This document shows positions 55,576 through 64,000 of a stretch of DNA of 64,000 bases, piece after piece. The position numbers and the translations under genes were made by a program. The stretch spans positions 1 to 64,000 of the forward strand of contig RSEH01000201.1 in the NCBI GenBank assembly GCA_006503475.1. Direction: 5' to 3'. Position 1 is the stretch's first letter. Every line of letters begins with the position of its first letter. This stretch comes from Stentor roeselii. Its lineage: Eukaryota > Ciliophora > Heterotrichea > Heterotrichida > Stentoridae. The notes below the pieces were generated by a model. That model saw only the letters and a program-made list of their open reading frames with translations. It made no database searches and was not told where the DNA came from.

Positions 55576-56064
55576 TAAAGTAATTAAGGTTTGATTTAAA
55601 TTGTGGGTCTATGGTTTATAGATATAAAATGGAAGTTTTGAAGATTTTTAAGATTATTTTAAAGTAATTGAACTTTTCAATATACAATTTTAGCAAATTG
55701 CAAAAAAATAATCAGTGTTTGGATTATATGAACCTAGATATATAAACAATCAAAATACATTTAAAATTGATCAGATGTCTCAATTTATATCAATTAGTTA
55801 TAAATTATTGGTCATAATAAACAAAATCATAATTTTTTAAAATTGCTCTGCATTCTGAGCCGAGAAAGCACTATCAAACAATAAATTTTCCACCTTATTA
55901 AAGTTGAACCTATAAAAACTGAATTTCCTTTTTGAATTGTATCTTTGATTCGAAATTCTAAATATTTCATATTTTTCCTATCATCTCAAAAAGCCAAACA
56001 ACTCGAGTGTAATTTTTAAAAAGATAAATTCCTGATTTTCCATATTAAATTCACCAAGCTAATA
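55576..56064. other. Spacer inside second copy of duplicated unit
   Basis: Matches 52774-53331 in patches. It ends in AAGCTAATA directly before the ATG, conserved in both copies. Confidence 0.45.
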
Positions 56065-57378
56065 ATGCTTCAACAGGTAGTTTTTCTGCTACATTTATCA
56101 ATATCATTTTCAAAAGCATCTGAAAATCTCTCATCAAATCCACTTAAAGACACAGATGATTCTTGGAACTACCTCGGATTGACAGGGTATGCAGGTCAAG
56201 TAACAATGAACGCATTGACCGGTTCTTCCTTATTCTACTGGTTATTTGAGTCAATCGACGGGAACATAACAACAGACTCCCGTCCATTGATAATCTGGTT
56301 AGAAGGAGGTCCAGGGTGTTCCGGTAGCTTCACAATGATCTGGCAGGGTGTATCTCCAATCCTGGTGAACAACAACACCCAGCCATTCAGAACCAATACC
56401 AACTACACCTGGGCAACAAGTTACCATTTAATGTCAGTCGATTTCCCATACGGAACTGGTTATTCTTTCGCAAATTCTGCAACAGATGAGAAAAATACGA
56501 CAATTGAATCAACTTATTATTTATACAGATTTTTATACAAACTTGGCCAAAAGTACCCTTCCTGGTTCAATAGAGATGTTTATATTTTCGGATATAGCTA
56601 TGCAGGACATTGGGCCACTGGACTAGGCTGGAACATTTTACAACAAAACGAGAAAAACACTGGATTTAACATCAACTTGAAAGGAATCGGAATTGGAGGG
56701 GCTTATGTTGATCCTTATAATCAATGCCAGACTTATGCGAGCTATGCTTTGGCGAATTCACTTGTCAATGCAGACCAGGGTAAAATAATGAAGTATTACC
56801 AAGACCTTATGAGAACTCAAATAAATCAAGGACTACTGCAACAAGCGAGTTCTCAATTTGATAATATTGTTCAAACCTTTGTTCAATTTAGTAACGGAGC
56901 GAGCATTGATAATATTAGAATTTATTCAGATTACGATGAAACTATTTTTGATAACTGGATCACTTCTACAGCGATAAGAGAAATGTTGCATGTTGGGAGA
57001 ACTTCTTGGGTTGATTGCAATATTTCTGTTTATAATCATTATGCGGGGGACATTGCCAATTCAACTGCGCCTTTACTGGATTACATTTTGAATAGCGGGA
57101 TTAAAGTGTTGCTTTACGCTGGTCAAAATGATTTTATCGTGAATTCCCCTGGTATTGCTACAATGATCAGTGCACTTAACTGGTCTGGTGTTTCCAGCTT
57201 TGAAAGTGCTCAGAGAAAAGTGTGGATGGTTGATCAAAAGGTAGCTGGATATATTCAGTCTAATCAAAATCTTACCTTTACTTTGATTGTTGATGCTGGA
57301 CATATGGCTCCTTATGACCAGCCTGTTGCTACTAAGAACCTAGTTGAAAGGTTTATCAATGGAACAGGGTGGGATTAG
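56065..57378 (+). CDS. Serine carboxypeptidase, S10 family, copy 2
   Basis: A 437-residue paralogue of the gene at 53332, very similar along its whole length. Signal-like N-terminus (LQQVVFLLHLSISFSKA). Triad: Ser178 in FGYSYAGHW, Asp356 in GQNDF, His413 in AGHMAPYDQP; oxyanion stretch GGPGCSG. Around Ser and His it is closer to the family standard than copy 1, though Tyr replaces the usual Glu before Ser. Differences cluster around active-site stretches, so the two copies may differ in substrate or one may be less active. Likely lysosomal or secreted, from the signal and N-glycosylation sites. Confidence 0.92.
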   Translation: MLQQVVFLLHLSISFSKASENLSSNPLKDTDDSWNYLGLTGYAGQVTMNALTGSSLFYWLFESIDGNITTDSRPLIIWLEGGPGCSGSFTMIWQGVSPILVNNNTQPFRTNTNYTWATSYHLMSVDFPYGTGYSFANSATDEKNTTIESTYYLYRFLYKLGQKYPSWFNRDVYIFGYSYAGHWATGLGWNILQQNEKNTGFNINLKGIGIGGAYVDPYNQCQTYASYALANSLVNADQGKIMKYYQDLMRTQINQGLLQQASSQFDNIVQTFVQFSNGASIDNIRIYSDYDETIFDNWITSTAIREMLHVGRTSWVDCNISVYNHYAGDIANSTAPLLDYILNSGIKVLLYAGQNDFIVNSPGIATMISALNWSGVSSFESAQRKVWMVDQKVAGYIQSNQNLTFTLIVDAGHMAPYDQPVATKNLVERFINGTGWD

Positions 57379-57869
57379 AATTTAAGTAATTATTAGGAAG
57401 AGTATTGTTATTTCCTTGAAAAATAGACAAATTTACCTGTTGATTAAATTTTTTTATTTCTTGTAAGTTTTGATAAGGTCCTTACTAGATTACAGAAATA
57501 AACTTCATTCCAATTTTTTAATGATTTACAACTTAAACCAAGAATATTATCATCAATATATTAAAGATTTTTATAACTTGTTTACTTTCTCATTTAAACC
57601 AACCATATAAAAAAGAAAATCTTTGTACATATAACTAACAATCCTATTTCTTCCCATAGAAATTCTATACTTGACTAAATGAATCTCAAAATAAATCCAA
57701 TAATCCCTAATCCAAATTCAACCCCAAATCAAAATAATTTCCTATCTCTAAAAGATTCAAACCTCACGAGCCTCCTTCAATCCTTCCCAATCCTCTTAAA
57801 TCCAATTCTCTTAAATCTTAAATTTCTCAGCCTTTTTCTAATCTACCCTCCATACGAATGGTAATAAAA
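57379..57869. other. Spacer upstream of second dynein light chain gene
   Basis: An ATG-started 61-codon frame at 57679-57864 is Asn/Pro/Leu-rich and stops just before the next gene; I take it as chance. Only the last bases (GTAATAAAAATG) match the flank of the first light-chain gene. Confidence 0.4.
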
Positions 57870-58199
57870 ATGCAACACGAGTCCTTTGCCGCTATCAAAG
57901 AAGAAATCGCATCAAACGTGAACAAAAACGTGAATTCTTTCCTAACCAACAAGGAATACAACCAAGACGAGGTCCAGAACTGGACAGCCCAGCTATCGGA
58001 AGACATTGTGAAGACCCTGAAGTCAACCAGCAGTAATTTTAAGTTCTGCGTGTCTTGCATGATTTTACAAAAGGGAGACGCTGGGATGCACATCAGCACT
58101 ACTTGCTATTGGGACAGCAATGTCGATGGAAGCGTTGCTATCAAGTGTGAGAATGCCTCGATGTACTGCATAGTTAACATATTTGGAGTTGCCTTTTAA
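57870..58199 (+). CDS. DYNLT: Tctex-type dynein light chain (109 aa), copy 2
   Basis: Almost the same protein as at 50624; hallmarks FKFCVSCMILQKGDAGMH, TTCYWDSNVDGS, MYCIVNIFGVAF. Start chosen at MQHESF to match copy 1; an in-frame ATG 12 bases upstream would add MVIK. Many third-position changes and one amino-acid change separate the copies. It lacks the divergent RING neighbour of copy 1, so only the coding region and about 10 bases of leader were copied or retained. It is convergent with the CDPK gene 178 bp away. Confidence 0.95.
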   Translation: MQHESFAAIKEEIASNVNKNVNSFLTNKEYNQDEVQNWTAQLSEDIVKTLKSTSSNFKFCVSCMILQKGDAGMHISTTCYWDSNVDGSVAIKCENASMYCIVNIFGVAF

Positions 58200-58377
58200 C
58201 CAGATTAGTTACATATAGAATTCTAGAATGATTATTGGAAAGGGAACATGGTTAGACTGGATGTTTTGAGTAATGGTTTAATATTTTTTGAACTGTGGAT
58301 AGAAGTATAATCGCATTTGACGATCTTTGATGTTTAACTTGTGGTTTCAGTGGAAGGTTGAATAGACTATTAAGTAT
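58200..58377. other. Convergent 3' spacer
   Basis: 178 bases between two stops. Nothing distinct seen. Confidence 0.35.
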
Positions 58378-59907
58378 TTACACCTCGGGTGAAATTGGAT
58401 CGAAACTAGACCCTGACCTAGAAACTTGTTCTAAAAGTAAAGACTCAAATTCTTGCAAGTCGATTTTACCGTCTCCGTTTTTATCAGCCTGTTTCATGAT
58501 GTCCTCTAGTAGTTCCTTAGTGATTTCAAATCCTGATGTTAAACATTCTTTAAGTTCATCAATTTCAATAGTTCCGTTTCCGTCTTTATCGAGATGTTTA
58601 AAAGCTCTGAGCATGGTTTCTTCATTCAGGACTTTGGTTTTTTTTACTGTTGCTTTGAGGAACTCAGAATAATCGATGAAGCCGTTGTGGTCAGTGTCGA
58701 CTTGTTCGAAAATCAGGTCAGTGTACATTATTGCCTCTTCTGTGGGGACTGATTCACTTACTATTGCTTCTGTCAGTTCTTCTTTGGATATTATTCCGTC
58801 TTTATTTGTGTCTATTGATTGGAAAACTTCTTTTTCTTCTAAAAACTCGCTGGAGTCGATTATCTTGGAGACTATAAATGTGTGGATCGCTTCTTTTAAC
58901 TTTGACTTTTGCTTATATCTTCTTATTCCGTTTAATGCTCTGCTCATGCTTTCTTTTGATGCGGTTTTGCTGTAGTGAGTTATCCATGGATGGATGCAAG
59001 CTTCTGATGCTGAGATTCGCTCTGCTGGGTTACTAGTTAGTAATTTTTGAAGAAGGTCTTTCGCACTTTCACTCATATTCCCAATCTCCATTCTCTCCAA
59101 CCTAATATCCACATTTTTAAGTATCTGAAAGATCTCTTCATCACTCCCATCAAAAGGCAAGCATCCTGTAAGCAATACAAACATAACAATCCCACAGCTC
59201 CAAAGGTCACACTTTTCATTATACTTCCCCTTCACGACTTCAGGAGCCATATAATTCACAGTTCCAAACTTCTGATTATTTTTCTGTGCAGCAAAAAGCG
59301 TTGCAGTATCAAAGTCAATCAATTTAATCATCAAGCTCTCCTGATTATCAAGTAAAATATTTTCAGGTTTGATATCTCTATGAAAAACTCCTTTCGAATG
59401 CAAATAATTAACTCCAGCAAGCAACTGCGACATGATTTCCGCAGCTTGAGCCTCTTGAAAATTTTTCATTTTAATGATTCTGTCAAACAAGTCTCCCCCC
59501 TTGCAGTACTCAAGAACTATGAAGTAATGAGTAGGGTCTTCGAAGAACTCATAAACTCTTGGCAGGTTCGGATGGTCAAGGTTTTTCAAGATATTCACTT
59601 CTTCGAATACTTCATCTGAACTGAGAGAGTTCCCAAAGGCAGCTTTTGAGATTATCTTAACGACTCGTTCTACTTTAGACTTTTTATGCTTACAAATACG
59701 CACCTCGCCTCGAGCACCTGACCCGAGGGGAAAACGGTCAAGTGAGTAGACTTTATAGAACTCAGCTTTGTTTTGCTTTACGAAAGAAGCTGGCGAAATC
59801 ACGATGTCCTGCTCTTTAGTCACTAAGATTGAAGAGAGGTCTCCTAGCTGTAAAATCGGCTTCTTTGATAGGGTAGAAGAACTGGAAGTACTGCATAAAC
59901 ATCCCAT
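58378..59907 (-). CDS. CDPK: Calcium-dependent protein kinase (CDPK), 509 aa
   Basis: Ca2+-activated Ser/Thr kinase of plants and protists. Glycine loop LGSGARGEV at 61-69, Lys84, HRDIKPEN at 176-183, metal motif DFD at 198-200 (usual DFG), APE at 221-223. A junction helix follows, then four EF-hand loops at about 366-377, 404-415, 440-451 and 475-486, each with the expected Asp/Asn/Gly/Glu pattern. The N-terminus MGCLC is a classic site for myristoylation on Gly2 and palmitoylation on Cys3/Cys5, so membrane attachment is likely. Length is normal for the family. It is divergent from the Aurora-like kinase gene 160 bp away. Confidence 0.95.
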   Translation of the reverse strand: MGCLCSTSSSSTLSKKPILQLGDLSSILVTKEQDIVISPASFVKQNKAEFYKVYSLDRFPLGSGARGEVRICKHKKSKVERVVKIISKAAFGNSLSSDEVFEEVNILKNLDHPNLPRVYEFFEDPTHYFIVLEYCKGGDLFDRIIKMKNFQEAQAAEIMSQLLAGVNYLHSKGVFHRDIKPENILLDNQESLMIKLIDFDTATLFAAQKNNQKFGTVNYMAPEVVKGKYNEKCDLWSCGIVMFVLLTGCLPFDGSDEEIFQILKNVDIRLERMEIGNMSESAKDLLQKLLTSNPAERISASEACIHPWITHYSKTASKESMSRALNGIRRYKQKSKLKEAIHTFIVSKIIDSSEFLEEKEVFQSIDTNKDGIISKEELTEAIVSESVPTEEAIMYTDLIFEQVDTDHNGFIDYSEFLKATVKKTKVLNEETMLRAFKHLDKDGNGTIEIDELKECLTSGFEITKELLEDIMKQADKNGDGKIDLQEFESLLLEQVSRSGSSFDPISPEV

Positions 59908-60067
59908 TTTCTATTTATTATTGAGAAAAAGTTTTAATCAGCTTGAATTTAATGACTTATAATAAAAATCCTCACTTTTCTTCAATAAAAGACTTGAAAT
60001 TTTTACATGAAAAAGTGTTTCAATTTCCTAATTTTTTCTATTAAACAATAGAATTTCTTAAGTTCTA
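59908..60067. promoter_or_regulatory. Bidirectional promoter between two kinase genes
   Basis: 160 AT-rich bases between divergent start codons. AT-rich leaders on both sides (AATAAATAGAAAATG on the minus strand). No specific site identified. Confidence 0.35.
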
Positions 60068-62107
60068 ATGAAAAAACTTCCCAAGAAGTTGCTGTTCCAG
60101 GCTCCTCCCTTAGAAGGCGAAAAAGACCAGTCAAAGCAAGATTTCAGCTTCGAGCAAAAACTTGGAGACGGGGCTTTTGGACAAGTCTGGAGAGTCAGAC
60201 ATAAGAAATCAGGGAAAGTCTTCGCCTGCAAACAAGTCGCTAAAGAAAAAGTCGTCAAAATGTTGGAACAGTTCAGAAGAGAAGTCCTGATCATGTACGA
60301 CTTAAGCCATCCTAACATCATTCAGATCTTTTATCATTTTGAAGACCAGAAGTACTTTTATCTTATCATGGAAATCGCGGAAGGAGGAAATTTATTCCAA
60401 AAACTTGTTTCTGAAAAATGTTTTAATGAACGGAAAGCTTTTGATTATTTCTTGCAGGTCTTGAGTGCTGTGGAATACCTTCATTGTCACAACCCGGCTA
60501 TTATTCATCGAGATATTAAGCCGGAAAATATCTTGATTGACAAGACTGGGACTTTAAAACTGACTGATTTCGGTTGGTCCAACTTCTATTCCCAAGAAGA
60601 AGGAACCCAAAGATACACAATGTGCGGTACTTACGAGTACCTAGCTCCAGAGATGGTAAAAGAAACAGGTCATTCACCAGCAGTAGATATCTGGTGCCTC
60701 GGGATCCTTCTCTACGAGATGCTCTGCGGATTCACTCCATTTCGAGCAGAAGGCAATGAAAGTGTCGTCGACAACATCGCCAAGAAAAAGCTCAGGTTCC
60801 CTAAAAACTTGCCAAGTCTCGCAAAAGACCTAATTTCCAAAATATTAGAAAAAAACCCAGCAAAGCGAATTCAAATCGTAAAGATAAAAAAACATGACTG
60901 GTTCAAAGCAATGACCAAAACAACTGAAAAAGACATAAAAAATAACCAGGAATCTTCAAAAAAACCAAAAAAATCAAAAATCAAAATCAACGGAGAAGCT
61001 TTACGAGTAAGTCTTTCAAGAATTAAACAAGATATTTTAAACTACTCAGTTGAAGCGAAAGACTTGAGAGAAAAAATGATAGCGGTTAATAAAAACATCA
61101 GAGAAACTGCGAGGACTGTCAAAGTTCTAGAACAGAAAATTTTAAAGAAAAAGATTGAAAGTTTAGATATTGACCATAATATCTCGGAATTGAAGGAATA
61201 TCTCCAGGATGCTGATTCACTTATTTCGAAGCTTAACATTCAGAATCACTCAGTTGAAATTTCGCAAAATGTTGCTTTTTTGAAATTTAAACTGGAAAAT
61301 AAGGGAAATGAAGTGAAAATTGAACAGGATCGAGCTCGTGATCTTGTTAATGAATTGCAATTGGCGAATGAACATTTTTTGGATAGAGAAAGATATGTCT
61401 CTCAACTTACACAGTATGGAAAAAGACTTAAAAATAAAGGCTCTGGACTTCATCGAAGCAAAATTTCGCAAGTCTCTAGTCTTCAGGCTTCTAGAGACTT
61501 TTTAGTCAGTCAGATCACTGAACATGAAAAAATCGTTGAAATGATGGAAAGTAATGAATCACGTACTATTAGAGAATTGCTTAAGTTTGTCAAAAGTTCT
61601 TCTGAAACTGTAAATGCTAACTTTATTATTGAAGAAAAAATCAAAGGACTTGAAGATCTTATTTATTTAAAGGAAATGGAAATTGAAAAGTTGAAGACTG
61701 GTTTCGCTCTTCAAAAAACATCAATAACCAAATCATCTCGACAACAAAAAGAAAAACTTCTGCGACAATCAGTCGAAGTCGGAATTCTCCAAGACCAAAA
61801 AAACAAAAAAATCCTAGAATCAAAAGAATCACTAAGAAAAGCTCTTTCATCATCAAGATCCATAGAAAAGCAATACATGTTAAAAACAATCGACCTAGAA
61901 GACCTTCGCAAGACCCTCGAGGTAATTTTTAAAAAGTCTCTAAAGTTTTTCCAGTTCCAAACCGAAGAAAAAATTCTAAAAACTCGAGAATCAAACAAAG
62001 TCCTTCACACAAAAATCACCCAAAGAAAGCTTCAAATCGAGCAGATCGAGATGGAACTAGGCACGATCAAGGCGAGTATCTTAAGAATAGACTGTATTAA
62101 TTTATAA
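60068..62107 (+). CDS. Aurora-like Ser/Thr kinase with long C-terminal coiled coil (679 aa)
   Basis: Kinase domain about residues 27-285: GDGAFG at 33-38, Lys55, HRDIKPEN at 147-154, DFG at 167-169, activation segment with MCGTYEYLAPE, and DIWCLGILLYEML. The DFGWSN and CGTxxYLAPE stretches and helix pattern are Aurora-like; PLK/other AGC-related kinases are the alternative. Aurora kinases control mitosis and cilia. Unlike standard Auroras (300-400 aa), a Lys/Glu-rich coiled coil fills residues about 310-670, suggesting built-in dimerisation or targeting. It ends in TAA three bases before the next start. Confidence 0.85.
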   Translation: MKKLPKKLLFQAPPLEGEKDQSKQDFSFEQKLGDGAFGQVWRVRHKKSGKVFACKQVAKEKVVKMLEQFRREVLIMYDLSHPNIIQIFYHFEDQKYFYLIMEIAEGGNLFQKLVSEKCFNERKAFDYFLQVLSAVEYLHCHNPAIIHRDIKPENILIDKTGTLKLTDFGWSNFYSQEEGTQRYTMCGTYEYLAPEMVKETGHSPAVDIWCLGILLYEMLCGFTPFRAEGNESVVDNIAKKKLRFPKNLPSLAKDLISKILEKNPAKRIQIVKIKKHDWFKAMTKTTEKDIKNNQESSKKPKKSKIKINGEALRVSLSRIKQDILNYSVEAKDLREKMIAVNKNIRETARTVKVLEQKILKKKIESLDIDHNISELKEYLQDADSLISKLNIQNHSVEISQNVAFLKFKLENKGNEVKIEQDRARDLVNELQLANEHFLDRERYVSQLTQYGKRLKNKGSGLHRSKISQVSSLQASRDFLVSQITEHEKIVEMMESNESRTIRELLKFVKSSSETVNANFIIEEKIKGLEDLIYLKEMEIEKLKTGFALQKTSITKSSRQQKEKLLRQSVEVGILQDQKNKKILESKESLRKALSSSRSIEKQYMLKTIDLEDLRKTLEVIFKKSLKFFQFQTEEKILKTRESNKVLHTKITQRKLQIEQIEMELGTIKASILRIDCINL

Positions 62108-62110
62108 ATA

Positions 62111-62914
62111 ATGCCTCTCATCATTCTAGTCGGCATTCCTTGTTCAGGCAAAACGCGAGTAAGCTCGATATTAAAAGATTTCTTTGAAACTCGTGGCATA
62201 GTCGTCGATCTGATCAACGAGGAGTCCCTTCAAATAGAAAAATCATTTTCTTATTCCAACAACTTCGAAGAAAAGAACTTACGAGCAGCTTTAAAGTCAG
62301 CAGTTGAAAGAAGCTTAACTCCTGAGAAAGTCGTGATTTTAGACTCGATGAACTACATAAAAGGTTATCGATACGAACTTTTTTGCATTGTTCGGCAAGT
62401 CAAGACCAGCCAATGTGTGATTTTCATGGACGTGAGTAAAGAACAAGCTGAGGAAAACAACTCGCTTTACCCTTCTGAACTTTTTCAAGACCTGGCAAGT
62501 CGCATGGAGGTTCCAAATCAGAAAAACAAATGGGACTCTCCTTTGGTTATTCTAAGACCTGGTGAAGATGTACCTTGTGAAAGGGTTTTCGATGTGGTCA
62601 TCAACGGTCGCAACCTGACTGAAAACATGGCAACTGTCAAGGCTCAGCCACTTGTTCAGGACTATCTTTATCAAGTCGACCAGGCAGTGCAGAAATGTAT
62701 AGAATTCATAGTCAAAGCTCAAGAAGAATACGTTGAAGGCGCTTTTATTCCAGTCCCTGAAACACAGACGACTTATTTTTTCATGAAGAAACTTGGAATG
62801 CTACAACTGAAGAAAAATAAGCAGCAATTTTTAAAAATCAATAAAATGAGCCCTTGTGAGGTTCAGAGATGTGGGGATTCGTTTATTGAGTACTTGAATT
62901 CAACTCTTGCTTAG
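62111..62914 (+). CDS. KTI12: KTI12 family protein, Elongator-associated (267 aa)
   Basis: KTI12 is a P-loop ATPase that binds Elongator and tRNA and is needed for wobble-uridine modification. The P-loop GIPCSGKT is at residues 8-15. The stretch VILDSMNYIKGYRYELFCIV matches the family's signature DSxNYIKGxRYxLxC. Length is normal. The C-terminal half is helical as in other members. PSTK (a related kinase for Sec-tRNA) is less likely given the DSMNYIKG motif. Only three bases separate it from the upstream kinase stop; whether they share a transcript is unknown. Confidence 0.9.
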   Translation: MPLIILVGIPCSGKTRVSSILKDFFETRGIVVDLINEESLQIEKSFSYSNNFEEKNLRAALKSAVERSLTPEKVVILDSMNYIKGYRYELFCIVRQVKTSQCVIFMDVSKEQAEENNSLYPSELFQDLASRMEVPNQKNKWDSPLVILRPGEDVPCERVFDVVINGRNLTENMATVKAQPLVQDYLYQVDQAVQKCIEFIVKAQEEYVEGAFIPVPETQTTYFFMKKLGMLQLKKNKQQFLKINKMSPCEVQRCGDSFIEYLNSTLA

Positions 62915-63104
62915 ATTGTTTAGTAGGTGGGTTATTATGATTAGCCTTTTAATGGGAGAATATGGAATGGATGGCTTGGAATCAAGAAGCCTTTTAAGAA
63001 CAAATTCACTTTTGACTCAGTGAAGGTCTTTACAATAGAAGAATAAACCACTATGATCTCTTGATAATAGTCTTATATAACCCCAATGGCTTTCTTTAAA
63101 ATAA

Positions 63105-64000
63105 ATGGACGACAATCTCATTCGAATTCCTCCTTTCCACTATGTGCATGTGATGGACAGAAACACGAACCTGACAACAGTAGTTGAAGGTCCCTTGTCT
63201 TACATCATAAGAGACCATATGAAGTTAGTGAGTGGTAAGTCTCCTCTTCCCATGATCCAAATTCCTCCCAGGTCATATTGTGTCATCAAAAACCCTGTCA
63301 TCGTGAAAGACGGCGCAATTGTTGAAGACTCTTTTGGAATGGCGAAAGTTCGCTATGGGAATAAAGAAGTTAGAACTGCTGAGTCTCACCCCAGGCCTTT
63401 TCCTCTTTTTCCCTTTGAACAGCTGGAGATGGACTTGACGAAAATTCCTGTGATTAAACCGAATCATGCTTATTTGTTGAGGGCATTGCGTAACTTCAAA
63501 GATACTGAAGGACAGAGTCGTAATGCTGGTGATGAGTGGCTTTATTATGGACCTGGATCTTATATTCCTAGAGTTGAGTGTGAAGTGGTGAAAGAGGTAC
63601 TGCCGTTCACAGTTCGTCCTAATTGTGCCATTAAGATTAGAGCTTTGAGAGCGACTAAGGACTTTGAAGATAATGTACGTAAAGCTGGGGAAGAGTGGCT
63701 TATACGTCAACCCGGAGACTATTTATGCGGTGTAGATGAAGAAATAGTAGAAGAAGTGAACGCCTACATCCTAACCGAGAAGAAATCTCTCCACATCCGT
63801 GCAATAAAAGAGTTCAAAGACATATACGGCAAACCCAGAAAAGCAGGAGAAGAATGGCTTCTAACTCTTGAAAACACCGACACGCACATCCCAGACGTCT
63901 ACGAAGTCATAGTCGGAACAGTGAACGCAGTAGTCCTAAACTCTCGTCAATACTGCTACATCCTCGACCCTGCCGACAAAGAAGGCAAAAACCGTTTCGG
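63105..64000 (+). CDS. MVP: Major vault protein, N-terminal part (gene continues past window)
   Basis: The protein forms the barrel of the vault, a large ribonucleoprotein particle of many eukaryotes. The 298 residues seen are colinear with animal MVP: IRIPPFHYVHVMDRN at the start, then vault repeats of about 50-55 residues with the repeated ...AGDEWLYYGPGSYIPR, AGEEWLIRQPGDYL and AGEEWLLTLENTDTHIPD. The end YCYILDPADKEGKNRFG also matches. No intron is needed in this part. The start follows AAAATAAATGG. No stop occurs before the window edge. Confidence 0.96.
   Translation, partial: MDDNLIRIPPFHYVHVMDRNTNLTTVVEGPLSYIIRDHMKLVSGKSPLPMIQIPPRSYCVIKNPVIVKDGAIVEDSFGMAKVRYGNKEVRTAESHPRPFPLFPFEQLEMDLTKIPVIKPNHAYLLRALRNFKDTEGQSRNAGDEWLYYGPGSYIPRVECEVVKEVLPFTVRPNCAIKIRALRATKDFEDNVRKAGEEWLIRQPGDYLCGVDEEIVEEVNAYILTEKKSLHIRAIKEFKDIYGKPRKAGEEWLLTLENTDTHIPDVYEVIVGTVNAVVLNSRQYCYILDPADKEGKNRF

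Larger units (their letters stand above)
55109..57420 (+). repeat. Tandem duplication, unit 2
   Basis: Second copy of 52281-54700. The cytidylyltransferase part has decayed; the carboxypeptidase part is intact. Confidence 0.8.

Noticed and set aside
57679-57864. 61-codon frame just before the second dynein light chain
   Set aside because: Asn/Pro/Leu-rich and without a counterpart before copy 1.
1-64000. Use of a ciliate variant genetic code (TAA/TAG or TGA as sense)
   Set aside because: TAA, TAG and TGA each terminate intact genes at conserved ends; decayed regions contain all three, so reassignment does not rescue them.

Overview
The window looks like macronuclear DNA of a heterotrich ciliate close to Stentor. 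It is very AT-rich and all three stop codons end genes (TGA ends the genes at 45236 and 46011), so the code is standard. Start codons sit directly behind short AT-rich leaders. Several genes carry GT...AG introns of only 15 or 16 nt with an A at intron position 10. The genes are eukaryotic and protist-like: major vault protein, KTI12, an Aurora-like kinase, CDPK, Tctex-type dynein light chains, an OSCA/TMEM63 channel and PHR-domain RING proteins. The genus is my inference from intron size plus standard code. No rRNA, tRNA, CRISPR or recognisable virus-like element was found.

Region 1 (1-28.2 kb) is sparse. It holds five genes of one family: a short N-terminal Cys/His finger followed by WD40 propellers. 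Four form two inverted pairs, one convergent (1-1848 and 6007-7982) and one divergent (13395-15314 and 20069-21961), each around a 4-5 kb AT-rich spacer. A fifth, divergent 1137-residue member lies at 24770. Between them lie spacers with decayed coding DNA (about 9.06-12.06 kb and 22.5-24.3 kb) that I could not assign.

Region 2 (29.3-39.9 kb) has an OSCA/TMEM63-like channel and a tandemly duplicated HIT + B-box/coiled-coil unit. The left HIT copy is dead. Both B-box genes need three tiny introns (15, 16 and 15 nt) to reach a shared C-terminus. A TRP-like channel remnant lies between the two units.

Region 3 (40.8-50.6 kb) is rich in ubiquitin-type genes: three RING/RING/PHR-like paralogues, a DUSP protein whose USP-like domain lacks its catalytic residues, a RINGv+FHA protein with a 15-nt intron near its start, and one unknown gene.

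Region 4 (50.6-58.2 kb) shows further duplication: two nearly identical Tctex dynein light chains flank an ethanolaminephosphate cytidylyltransferase gene and two serine carboxypeptidases. The second carboxypeptidase is preceded by a dead 3' piece of the cytidylyltransferase gene.

Region 5 (58.4-64 kb) is dense: CDPK, a divergent Aurora-like kinase with a long coiled coil, KTI12 three bases downstream, and the N-terminal part of a major vault protein running off the window.
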